Below the pieces are notes generated by a model that saw nothing but the letters and a program-made list of their open reading frames with translations, was not told the origin of the DNA and ran no database searches. A stretch of DNA of 40,007 bases, taken from Reyranella sp. Its GTDB lineage: Bacteria; Pseudomonadota; Alphaproteobacteria; Reyranellales; Reyranellaceae. Of the stretch, positions 7,402 through 15,712 are shown piece by piece. Made by a program: the position numbers and the translations under genes. How positions within the stretch are numbered: the stretch's first letter is position 1; every line of letters starts with the position of its first letter. The stretch covers positions 9,307 through 49,313 of the forward strand of contig JALHMO010000027.1 in NCBI GenBank assembly GCA_022844015.1. The letters run 5' to 3'.

Positions 7402-7440
7402 GTCAGCTTTCCTCCCCCGTAGTCGCAGGGCTTTCGATAG

Positions 7441-7606
7441 GGGCGCCCTTTTTCATTCTCCTCCCTAGCGAAGCTGGGGAGGTGCCCCCGTAATCGGGGG
7501 TGGAGGGGTCATCGGCCCCAGTCCTGCTGCTCATGACCCCTCCGTCGCCGTAAGACGGCGACACCTCCCCAGCAAAGCTGGAGAGGAGAATGAAAAGCGC
7601 GCGCCC
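7441..7606. repeat. Family B palindromic repeat, full-length copy
   Basis: The most complete family B copy. The ends are inverted: GGGCGC-CTTTTTCATTCTCCTCC on the left and GGAGAATGAAAAGCGCGCGCCC on the right. Each half has its own hairpin (CCTCCCTAGC/GCTGGGGAGG left; CGCCGTAAGACGGCG and CTCCCCAGC/GCTGGAGAG right), and the centre pairs GGGGTCAT with ATGACCCC. It separates the convergent MBL hydrolase and RTX genes and could terminate both. Confidence 0.75.
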
Positions 7607-7628
7607 GATTTCCGGGGGAGGCGTGAGG

Positions 7629-10600
7629 TCACCCGTGCGTCTCGACCAGGGTCTCGGCGTTCCTGACGCCGAGCAGCACGGTCGAGGGATCGTCGGTCAC
7701 CGGCGCCAGGAGCTGGGTGGCGGCGGCGATGTCGGCGGCGCCGGCCCATTGCATCTCGTGCTCTTCCTGCTCGGAGACGAACGCGAGGCTGACGGCGACC
7801 TTGCCCATGAGAGTGGTGATGTCCTTGCCGGCGGCGGAGTCCTGGGTTCCGCCCACGATGTTGACCAGCACCGAGCCGACGAACTGGCCGGCCGCCAGGG
7901 TCTGCTTGATCTGCCCCGTCCAGTAGGCGAGGCCCGCGGCATCGGGGCCGCGGTTGAACAGGTTATCGTAGACGGTGTCGAGGAAGTCCCCGATCTGCGC
8001 GTCGCTTGCATTGAGCGGATCGACGAGGAAGGGATAGAGGTCCTGCGCCTCGGCGCCGATGCCGAACGAGCTGGCGATGTTGGCAAACAGCGTCGCCGGC
8101 CCCTGGACCGGCAGCCCGACCTGGAACTCGTTGACCCAGAAGTCGAAGCCCAGCCTGTCGGCGCCGCGGCCGAAGAAGGCGACGTAGGTCGCCGCGATCT
8201 GCTCCTCGGCCGACAGCGCCAGCAGGTCGAGCGTGGTGGTGGCGCCGACGGTGACCGGCACGACATGAATGGTGGCCAGGGCGTCCTGGAACCCGGCGCC
8301 GTTGCTTGCCCGATAGGTGAAGCTGTCGATGCCTTCGAACCCTGCAAACGGCGTGTAGGTGAAGCCGCCGTCGGCGGCAAGCTGCAGCGTGCCATGCGCC
8401 GGGTCGCTGATCTTCGAGGCGGAAAGCGGTGCGGCGCCCTCGTCGTTGAGCAGCATGCCGGTCGGCGCGGCGACCGTCAGCTTGCCCTGCAGCAGGACAT
8501 AAGCGTCGTCGTGAGCGGCCGGCGCCATCACCACGGGCTCGTCGGCGCCGTGGATGGTGACCACGACGTTCTTCGCTGTCCCGTCGAGCGCATGCGCGGC
8601 AATGGTGTCGGTGAGCGATTGGCCGGCATCGAGGGCCTGGACGGCGGCATTGCCGTTGAACAGCGTGTAGGTCCAGCCGCCGTTCGCGGTCACCGCGAGA
8701 CTGCCGTAGAGGCCGGCGATCGTGTCGGCCTGGAAGCTCGCCTGCCCGGCGTCGGCATCGGCGATGGTGAGCGCGCCGGTCGCCGTCAGCACGCCGTCCT
8801 CGCTCACCGTGCCGACGACGGTGCCGCCGATGACGGCGGTATCGTTGATCCCGGTCACCGTCACGGTCGCCGACTGGGGCGTGCTGCCGCCCTTGCCGTC
8901 GCTCACCTCGTAGCCGACGACGACCTTGATCTGCACTCCCGCGGCCAGGGACTGGAAGGCGGCGTTGGCGGTGTCGACCAGTAGCGTATTGCCGGACTGC
9001 GTCACGCCGGCGACCAGCCCAGTCAGGTTGACGGCCTGCAGCGGATCGCCGTCGAGATCGGACGCACCGGCCAGCAGATCGACGGTGGCGGTGCCGCTGT
9101 CCTCGGCTACCGAGGCCGTTACCGGACCGCCGATCGAGGGCGGCGTGTTGACGGGCTCGTTGCCGTCCGTGAAGCCATTGATCGTGATGACGACGTCGGC
9201 GGCGGTGTTGTCGAAGGCCTTCACCGGCGCGGTCTCGGTCAGGGTCTGGCCGGTCTTCAACGCCTGCACGGCGGCGTTGCTGTTGTCGAGCTCGTAGATC
9301 CAAAGCCCGGCATTCGCGTCGACCAGGCTGAAGGTGCCGTACTTCAGGGCCGTCGGAGCCTGGGCCTGAAAGCGCGCCTCGCTCGTTCCGTTGATCGTGT
9401 TGACGTCGATGTCGACGATCGAGAGGAAGCCATAGGTAGTGGCTTCGCCATCCTCGGTGACGGCCCCTGTCGTGGCACCCTCGACAATCGCCGCATCGTT
9501 GACCCCGGTCACCCAGATGGTCGCCTTCTGCGCCACCGAGCCGCCGCGACCGTCGACCACGTCGTAGGTAACCGCGAAGTTGCGGCTGCCGCCGCCGTTG
9601 TAGCTTTCGTAGGCGGCGTCGCTGCGATCGACATGCAGGGTGTTGCCGACCACGGTCATGCCCGCGCCCAGGCCGGCGACATTGGCGACGGCGAGCTTGT
9701 CGCCGTCGCCGTCGCTGGCGCCGGCCAGCAGGTCGACGATCGTGACGCCGCTGCCTTCGTTGCCGACATTGACCAGCGCGTTGCCCACCTTGGGCGAGGC
9801 GTCCGGCGCGGCGCCAGCCACCTGATCGAGGATCTGCTGGCGGTCGAACGTGATGCCGCCGGTGAACTCAATAATTTCCAGTCCGCGGGCACCTCCCAGG
9901 AAGTGATTGCTGACGCGGATCGTCTCGCTGCTGGCGATCACCCCTACGAGCAGGTCATCGCCCGCGCGAGTCAGCGCGACATCGGCTTGGGCGATGCCGA
10001 TCAGGCGAAGTGTGTCGAGCTCGTTCTGGCCGACTTCGATGATGAAATCGTTGCCGTCGCCGGGCGCGAAGATGTAGGTATCGCCGCCGGCGTTGCCGAT
10101 CAGCACATCCGTGCCGCCGCCGCCGCGGAAGAGATCGGCGCCCGCACCACCGATGACCGTGCTGCCTGTCGCATCGCCGTTGAAGTCGAGCTTGAAGCTC
10201 GAGGCCAGTCCGGACCCGTCGGTCGCCAGCTCGAAAACCTCGAAGCCGGAGAACTTCCAGCCGAGGAAGGGGTAGGTGCCGGTCTGGCTGGTGAGATCGA
10301 GAACGTTGTAGTCCGCGGCGGCGTTGAAGATCAGCCGGTCGATGCCGGCTCCGCCTTCGGCGACCTTGCCGTCGCCTTTGGCTGTAGCCACCGCGAGCTT
10401 CAGCGTATCGTCGCCGCCGCCCAGATCGACCGACAGGCTCCCCATTCGTACCTCGAGGTACTGTGCCTCGTCGTCACCCCTGAAGGTCAGCTCGCCAAGG
10501 GCGGTCGAGAAATCGTCGCCGACGACGAACCGCTCGATGCTCGTGAAGGTGCTGTCGCGGAACATTCCGGCGTTGTTCGCCTGGTTCACGAGATCGAGGA

Positions 10601-11488
10601 CGTTGCCTTTGTCATTCTCGTACTGGAAGACCAGCGTGTCGGTGCCGGTGCCGCCGTCGATCTTGGCCCCAGACAGCTGCGGATGGAACGCAGCGAACGA
10701 GTGGAAGCCGATCACATCGTCGCCGCCCAGGGCGTTAATGATGTCGCCCGCGGTCTCGGTGAGAGAATCGCCGATGATGTTGGCCGCATCGCTGCCGGTG
10801 ATGATGTCGGCGTCCGGAGTGCCGATGACATTCTCGACGCTGGTCAGCTGCAGCGCGCCGCCGTAGGGATTCTGACCGGTTCCGGCGCCCAGATCGACGA
10901 CGAGCTGCTGGACTATAGGCGTCGGGAGGAAGAAGCCGAGCTCGGCCTTGAAGGATAGCGTATCGGATCCGTTGCCGCCGTCGTAGGTGAGGTCGCCGGC
11001 ATGGAACTTGACGACGAGATCGTCGCCGCCTCCCATGTCTGCCGTGTCGTCGCCTGTTCCGGCCACGGCGCCATTGGCGACATTGGACCCGGTGATCGTC
11101 GTTGCACCGGCGCCGAGGCTGACAAGCATCTGATAGCGGTCCGCGGAGTTGTGGCAGCATCGACCGGATCGAAGCCCGTGATAGTGAGCACCATCTGTCC
11201 GGCGTGGTTGCGCAAGGACAGTGACGTCATCGTTCCGCCCGCAACGGCGGGGCCGCCGGCGCCGTCCTGGTAGGTGAAATTCTGGCCGCCGACCTCGAAC
11301 CAGACGGTATTGGTGCCGGTCTTGGCCAAGTATTTCTCAAGTGCAACTTTTCCAATACTGAAGCCTGGATTTGCCTTTGTGTCGGCAGACTTTGCGACCA
11401 CAGTTTCGCCGTCAACCACGCCTACGAAGGCGCCTCCGACGGCACCCTCTGCGAGGCCATCATCCCCAAAAACGTGACTGTTCGACAT
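7629..11488 (-). pseudogene. RTX/VCBS secreted protein with DUF4214, frameshifted
   Basis: A large predicted extracellular calcium-binding protein. The start ATG at 11488 has a good AGGAG site and encodes an N-terminal domain (about 113 residues, no Sec signal) up to ITGFDPVDAAT; the continuing protein, SADRYQMLVSLGAG..., is in a different frame. The shift lies near 11149-11150 and one missing base explains it; restoring it gives 1286 residues. After the break come GGxGxD-type repeats (GTGDDTADMGGGDD, GGAGADLFRGGGGTD, APGDGNDFI), two or three VCBS/cadherin-like repeats (VTEDG..., VSEDG...), and two DUF4214 units (YVAFFGRGADRLGF, LFNRGPDAAGLAYW). Such proteins leave by type I secretion, but no T1SS genes are nearby. 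It could be a sequencing error rather than a dead gene. Confidence 0.8.
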
Positions 11489-11525
11489 TCATGTCTCCTG
11501 GATGGTGGTTGGCCAGTGTGACTCT

Positions 11526-11531
11526 ATTTTA
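11526..11531 (-). promoter_or_regulatory. Possible -10 box for the RTX gene
   Basis: On the minus strand the AT-rich patch CACAATAAAATAGAG contains TAAAAT, 38 bases upstream of the RTX start codon. I see no convincing -35 box, so this is a weak call. Confidence 0.25.
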
Positions 11532-11680
11532 TTGTGTGCAGGGGTTGGTGGCGATGTTGCGGCGCGCCTTGGTCAGGGACGATATGAGATGGTCGCTGAA
11601 ACCGAGCGCCAATGGCTGACCACAGCAAGACGCCAATACGCGGCCAGCGGACTACGGCACGAGCAGCCCTGAGACGGGCA

Positions 11681-12001
11681 CTAGGCGGCGCGCGGCCGGA
11701 TCGACTGCAGTTCCTTGGCTATCTTCCGGCGCTGTTCCAACAACTCGGAATCGGCCTGCAGGCCGAGGAAGAAGCCCTCGGACATGCCGAAGTAGCGGGC
11801 GAGCCGCAGATCTGTGTCGGCGGTGATGTCTCGCTTGCCGAGGACGATCTCGTTGATGCGGCGAGGCGGCACGCCCAGGGCACGTGCGAGGCCGTTCTGG
11901 GTGATCCCCATGGGCTCCATGAATTCTCCCGCCAGGATCTCGCCCGGACGGGGGTTGTGAAGCAGAGAGCGCCTGGCGGTGGTCGTCGACGAGTTCGACA
12001 T
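11681..12001 (-). CDS. higA: HigA-family antitoxin / XRE helix-turn-helix protein
   Basis: A 106-residue XRE-type DNA-binding protein of the HigA/VapI antitoxin family. The typical N-terminal NPRPGEILAGEFMEPMGITQNGLARALGV leads into the helix-turn-helix (about 32-53, with PPRRINEIVLGKR), then DTDLRLARYFGMSEGFFLGLQ. GGAGG precedes ATG 12001 (minus strand). HigA normally neutralises the HigB mRNA interferase encoded just upstream and represses the operon. Here no intact higB is present; only a possible degraded trace lies at about 12020-12118. It may therefore be a solitary regulator. A longer start near 12118 is open but lacks family similarity. Confidence 0.85.
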   Translation of the reverse strand: MSNSSTTTARRSLLHNPRPGEILAGEFMEPMGITQNGLARALGVPPRRINEIVLGKRDITADTDLRLARYFGMSEGFFLGLQADSELLEQRRKIAKELQSIRPRAA

Positions 12002-12164
12002 CCTGCGATCCTCCGGCGGTCCAAGAAGCAACGTCATACGTCGCATCGCAAGGTTTCGTGTCGGCGTCGCGCGAGGTTTGCAGCAACCGGGGGGCGACGC
12101 TCCACAGTGCCACGGCATCCTGCGACGCCCGTATCGCTGATTGAAAGGTGATTTGCGTCGTGCC

Positions 12165-12191
12165 TTGCCAATTAGATGATTAGCATACTAT
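12165..12191 (+). promoter_or_regulatory. Candidate promoter of marR gene
   Basis: A short AT-rich patch in GC-rich DNA: TTGCCA (12165-12170) and TACTAT (12186-12191), 15 bases apart. Transcription from it would begin within a few bases of ATG 12201, and no ribosome site is seen, which suggests a leaderless mRNA. The patch may also hold the MarR operator, but no clean palindrome is visible. Confidence 0.35.
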
Positions 12192-12200
12192 CTTTTCATC

Positions 12201-12662
12201 ATGGCATCGGCACCGGGTATCGATTTCGGCTTCCGCGTCGCCCGCATCGCGCGGCGCCTGCGTCAGGCGATCGACGCCGAGTTGCGGCTGCTCGGCCTTA
12301 CCGAGGCGACGTGGCGGCCGCTCGTCTATGTGCGCCGGCTGGGCGATGGCGTGCGGCAGAAGGAGCTGGCGACAGCCTTGTCGATCGAGGGGCCGTCGCT
12401 CGTCCGCCTGCTCGACAATCTCGAGCGGCGCGGGCTGATCGAGCGGCGCGAGGACGAGAGCGACCGTCGCGCGCGCGGCATCCATCTCACGCCGTCCGGG
12501 CGGGAGCTGGCCAAGCGCGCCGCCAAGGTGGGGTACGAGATCCAGGCCCGGCTGCTGGGCAAGGTTCCGGCCGCCGAGCTCGAGGCCTGTCAGCGGGTCT
12601 TTGCCATCATCGACCGGGAGTTGGAGGAGCGGCACGAGATCGCCGCGCCCGCTGCCGACTGA
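12201..12662 (+). CDS. MarR-family transcriptional regulator
   Basis: A 153-residue winged-helix regulator. The first helices (about 8-45) hold the dimer interface, the DNA-recognition region is QKELATALSIEGPSLVRLLDNLERRGLIERR (about 54-84), and the wing is DESDRRARGIHLTPSG (about 86-101). MarR proteins usually repress neighbouring catabolic or efflux genes until a phenolic or CoA-linked ligand binds. It stands 43 bases before, and in the same direction as, the amidohydrolase-thiolase-DUF35 genes, which are its probable targets. The spacer holds three CACCAAG repeats. Confidence 0.85.
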   Translation: MASAPGIDFGFRVARIARRLRQAIDAELRLLGLTEATWRPLVYVRRLGDGVRQKELATALSIEGPSLVRLLDNLERRGLIERREDESDRRARGIHLTPSGRELAKRAAKVGYEIQARLLGKVPAAELEACQRVFAIIDRELEERHEIAAPAAD

Positions 12663-12670
12663 CGCTGAAT

Positions 12671-12692
12671 CACCAAGTCACCAAGCCACCAA
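12671..12692. repeat. Three tandem CACCAAG units
   Basis: CACCAAGT, CACCAAGC and CACCAAG follow one another between the marR stop and the amidohydrolase ribosome site. It could be a short slippage product or a protein-binding site; nothing more can be said. Confidence 0.4.
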
Positions 12693-12705
12693 GAAGGAGG
12701 AAGCG

Positions 12706-13908
12706 ATGAACCGGATCCAAGTGAACGAGCCCAATCGCTGGCGCCTCGAATCGCCGGGCGCCTCCGGCTGGCAGCGCAGCGCGCGGCCCGACGCGGCGAA
12801 GAAGTACTTCATGGTGTCGGCCGACGGCCATGCCAACGAGCCGGCCACGCTTTGGCTCGACCGTATCGAGGCCAAGTATCGCGAGCGCCTGCCGCGGGTG
12901 ATCACCGACAAGGACGGCGTGCAGTGGCGGGTCAGCGAAGGCCATCGCCCCGACCGGCTGCGGCTGTCGACGCTCGAAGGCGAGGACATGGCGCGCAACA
13001 AGGCGGGCGCCGATCCGCTCGGCCGGCTCGCCGATCATGACCTCGACGGCATCGACGTCGAGCTGATCTTCCCCAACAAAGGCCTGGCGATGTGGGCGAC
13101 GCCCGATCCCGAGTTCGCCATGGCGCAGTGCCGGGTGTGGAACGACTGGGCGTGGGAACAGTTCGGCACCCACCAGGATCGCATGATCCCGGCCGGCAGC
13201 ATCGCCACCGCCGACCTCGAGGGCTCGATCGCCGAGGTGAAGCGGCTGGCCGGGCTCGGCTTCAAGTGCCTGACGCTGCCGTGCAAGCCGGTGTGGGGCG
13301 CCCACGACAGCGGCCACGTCAACTACAACCTGCCGCACTTCGATCCGCTGTGGGCGGTCATCCAGGACGCCAACCTGCCGATCACCTTCCATGTCTCGAC
13401 CGGGCGCGACCCGCGCGCGGCGCGCGGCAACGGCGGCGCGGTGGTGAACTACGTCTCGCACTCGCTGTCGCCGACCATCGAGCCGGTCGCCAACCTCTGC
13501 GCCTCGGGCGTGCTCGAGCGCTTCCCCAAGCTGCGCTTCGCCACCATCGAGGCCGGCATCGGCTGGGTGCCTTGGCTGCTCGACGCCATGGACGAGGCCT
13601 ACAAGAAGCACCATTTCTGGGTGCGGCCCAAGCTCAAGAACCTGCCCAGCGACTATTACCGCGCGCACGGCTTCTCGTCGTTCCAGGAGGACAAGGCTGG
13701 CCTCGATCTGGCCGAATCGCACGGGCTCGACGGCAACTTCATGTGGGCCAACGACTACCCGCACCACGAAGGCACCTGGCCGCATTCGGCCGAGGCGATC
13801 GAGCGCACCATGGGCCAGCTCTCCGACGGGGCGCGCGCCAAGGTGCTGGGTCTCAATTGCGCGCGCTTCCTCGGCATCGAGGTTCCGGCGCGCTACCGCG
13901 CCAACTGA
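12706..13908 (+). CDS. Amidohydrolase 2 family metal-dependent hydrolase
   Basis: A 400-residue TIM-barrel protein of the amidohydrolase-2 family (relatives: ACMSD and gamma-resorcylate decarboxylases). The N-terminal metal-binding motif is represented by SADGH (D40, H42), and a late catalytic/metal Asp is D350 in WANDYPHHEGTWPHS. ITFHVSTGRD and FATIEAGIGWVPWLLD are further conserved strands. A strong AAGGAGG sits 6 bases before ATG 12706. It lies 10 bases before the thiolase-like gene, and the three downstream genes look like one operon. A role in C-C bond cleavage or hydrolysis of an aromatic or cyclic intermediate is inferred from family only. Confidence 0.88.
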   Translation: MNRIQVNEPNRWRLESPGASGWQRSARPDAAKKYFMVSADGHANEPATLWLDRIEAKYRERLPRVITDKDGVQWRVSEGHRPDRLRLSTLEGEDMARNKAGADPLGRLADHDLDGIDVELIFPNKGLAMWATPDPEFAMAQCRVWNDWAWEQFGTHQDRMIPAGSIATADLEGSIAEVKRLAGLGFKCLTLPCKPVWGAHDSGHVNYNLPHFDPLWAVIQDANLPITFHVSTGRDPRAARGNGGAVVNYVSHSLSPTIEPVANLCASGVLERFPKLRFATIEAGIGWVPWLLDAMDEAYKKHHFWVRPKLKNLPSDYYRAHGFSSFQEDKAGLDLAESHGLDGNFMWANDYPHHEGTWPHSAEAIERTMGQLSDGARAKVLGLNCARFLGIEVPARYRAN

Positions 13909-13918
13909 CGGAGACCCC

Positions 13919-15100
13919 ATGAGCAAGCGTACGCTTCGCGGCAAGGCGGCGATCTCCGGCGTCGGCGAGACGCCGTACTACAAGCACGGCATGGCGCCGG
14001 TGTCGGAGTTCAAGCTCGCCCTGCAGGCCATCCTGGCGGCCTGTGAGGATGCGGGCATCGACCCGCGCCGCATCGACGGCTTCGCCTCCTACTCGAACGA
14101 CCGCAACGAGCCGTCGCGGCTCGCCGCGGCGCTCGGCATCCCGGCGATGCGCTTCTCCAACATGAACTGGGGCGGCGGCGGCGGCGGCGGATCGGCGGCG
14201 GTCGGCAACGCGGCGGCCGCGGTGGCGTGCGGCATGGCCGATTGCGTCGTCGTGTTCCGCGCCCTGGCGCAAGGCCAGTTCCAGCGCTTCGGCGCGGCGC
14301 CGCCGGGCGGAGTCGCGGTCGGCGAGGCCGCCCTCAATGCGCCCTACGGCGTGATGTCGCCGGCCCAGCGCTACGCCATGCGCGCCATGCGCTTCCTGCA
14401 CGAGAACCGGATCGGGCCGTCGGCCCAGCGCGCGATCGCGCTCGCCTCGTACCATCACGCGCAGAGCAATCCGCGGGCGGTGATGAATGGCCGGCCGCTC
14501 ACCGCCGAATCCTACGATGCGTCGCGCTGGATCGTCGAGCCGTGGCGGCTGTTCGATTGCTGTCAGGAGAACGACGGTGCAGCGGCGCTGATCATCGTGC
14601 CGGCCGAGACGGCGCGCGATCACCGCCACAAGCCGGCCTACCTGCTGGGCTCTGCGCAGGGCTCGGAGTACCGCAACGGCGCGCGCGGCCACAACGCGCC
14701 GCTCTATGCCACCTCGAGCTTCACCACCGTGGCGCCGCAGCTCTACGACATGGCGGGCGTCAAGCCGGCCGACGTCGACGTCGTGCAGAGCTATGAGAAT
14801 TTCACCGGCGGCGTGCTGATGAGCCTGGTCGAGCACGGCTTCTTCACCGCCGAGCAGGCCAACGACTTCCTGACGCCGGAGAACCTGATGGCGCCGACCG
14901 GCAAGCTGCCGCTCAACACCTCGGGCGGCAATCTCGCCGAGTGCTACATGCACGGCCTCGAGCTGCAGATCGAGGCGGTGCGCCAGCTGCGCGGCCAGTC
15001 GACCGCGCAGGTGCCGGATCCGGAGGTGTCGATGGTGATCTCCGGCCCGATGGTGACGCCGGTCTCGAGCATGATCCTGGGCACGGAGGCCGTGCTGTGA
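13919..15100 (+). CDS. Thiolase-like protein (SCP2/Ltp2 type) without catalytic cysteines
   Basis: A 393-residue thiolase-fold protein. Where true thiolases have the nucleophilic Cys in C-x-S-G, this one has a glycine run (NWGGGGGGGSAAVGNAA, about 81-97), and the C-terminal C-x-G-G motif is replaced by ISGPMVTPVSS. The GGN..AECYMHG segment holds Y343 near its centre. Cysteine-less thiolase homologues paired with a DUF35 protein, such as Ltp2, act as retro-aldolases on beta-hydroxyacyl-CoA, and Ltp2 uses tyrosines for this. The DUF35 partner gene overlaps this one by 4 bases (GTGA). I therefore favour an aldolase or acyltransferase role over classical beta-ketothiolase. Confidence 0.85.
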   Translation: MSKRTLRGKAAISGVGETPYYKHGMAPVSEFKLALQAILAACEDAGIDPRRIDGFASYSNDRNEPSRLAAALGIPAMRFSNMNWGGGGGGGSAAVGNAAAAVACGMADCVVVFRALAQGQFQRFGAAPPGGVAVGEAALNAPYGVMSPAQRYAMRAMRFLHENRIGPSAQRAIALASYHHAQSNPRAVMNGRPLTAESYDASRWIVEPWRLFDCCQENDGAAALIIVPAETARDHRHKPAYLLGSAQGSEYRNGARGHNAPLYATSSFTTVAPQLYDMAGVKPADVDVVQSYENFTGGVLMSLVEHGFFTAEQANDFLTPENLMAPTGKLPLNTSGGNLAECYMHGLELQIEAVRQLRGQSTAQVPDPEVSMVISGPMVTPVSSMILGTEAVL

Positions 15101-15531
15101 GCTACCTGCCGAGCGGACTGCCGATTCCCGTTCCCGAGAACGACGGGCTGGACAAGCCCTACTGGGACGCCACCCGCAAGGGCGAGCTCATGGTGCAGCG
15201 CTGCAAGGCGTGCGGCACGTTCCAGTGGGGCCCCGAATGGATCTGCCACAAGTGCCTGTCGTTCGACATGGGCTGGCACAAGGTGTCGGGCAAGGGCCGC
15301 ATCTACAGCTGGGAGCGGCCCTGGCATCCGGTGCATCCGGCGCTGAAGGGCCACGGCCCCTACGTCGTCGTGCTGGTCGAGCTGCCGGATGCAGGCAACG
15401 TGCGCATGCTGGGCAACCTGCTGGGCGATCCCCACCAGGAGGTCAAGATCGGCGCCGCGGTCGAGGCGGTGTTCGAGCCGCACGACGACGCCAAGCCGCC
15501 GTTCACGCTGGTGCAGTGGAAGGTGACGTAG
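15097..15531 (+). CDS. DUF35 zinc-ribbon/OB-fold protein, thiolase partner
   Basis: A 144-residue protein with an N-terminal rubredoxin-like zinc ribbon, C36-x2-C39 and C50-x2-C53 in RCKACGTFQWGPEWICHKC, followed by an OB fold (about 60-144; GRIYSWERPWHPVHPALKGH, PYVVVLVELPD, FEPHDDAKPPFTLVQWK). DUF35 proteins bind CoA esters and form a stable complex with thiolase-fold partners. It starts at GTG 15097 inside the stop region of the thiolase-like gene (overlap GTGA), so the two are translated together. This is the last gene of the marR-linked cluster. Confidence 0.9.
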   Translation: MSYLPSGLPIPVPENDGLDKPYWDATRKGELMVQRCKACGTFQWGPEWICHKCLSFDMGWHKVSGKGRIYSWERPWHPVHPALKGHGPYVVVLVELPDAGNVRMLGNLLGDPHQEVKIGAAVEAVFEPHDDAKPPFTLVQWKVT

Positions 15532-15579
15532 AGCAGGTGGCTGCGGAGGTGCCCTCTCGGTTCCGCCCCAGCTCATTCT

Positions 15580-15640
15580 CTTCCGGACCGCGAGCGGGAC
15601 CCTTCGACAAGCTCAGGGCAGGCTGCTCGCGGTCCGGAAG
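15580..15640. repeat. Family E hairpin interrupted by a CCTTCGACAAGCTCAGG block
   Basis: CTTCCGGACCGCGAGC (15580-15595) pairs perfectly with 15625-15640. The loop carries CCCTTCGACAAGCTCAGGG (15600-15618), a short palindrome-like repeat block that, as I recall, is found in many bacterial genomes. A related stem occurs at 20582-20634 without that block. Confidence 0.6.
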
Positions 15641-15647
15641 AACATGA

Positions 15648-15706
15648 TCCATGACCCCGTCGCCGCAAAACGGCGACACTTCCCCAACTGAGATGGGGAA
15701 GAGATC
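15648..15706. repeat. Family B repeat, right half only
   Basis: CCATGACCCCGTCGCCGCAAAACGGCGACACTTCCCC... matches the right half of the full copy at 7441-7606, including its CGCCG-AAAA-CGGCG hairpin and a degenerate CTTCCCCAACTGAGATGGGGAAG stem. The left half is missing and is replaced by the family E element, which suggests a recombined or inserted repeat. Confidence 0.55.
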
Positions 15707-15712
15707 ACGGAG

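Noticed and set aside
11612..12151. A 179-residue plus-strand frame opposite higA.
   Set aside because: Antisense to the well-supported HigA coding sequence and without any domain.
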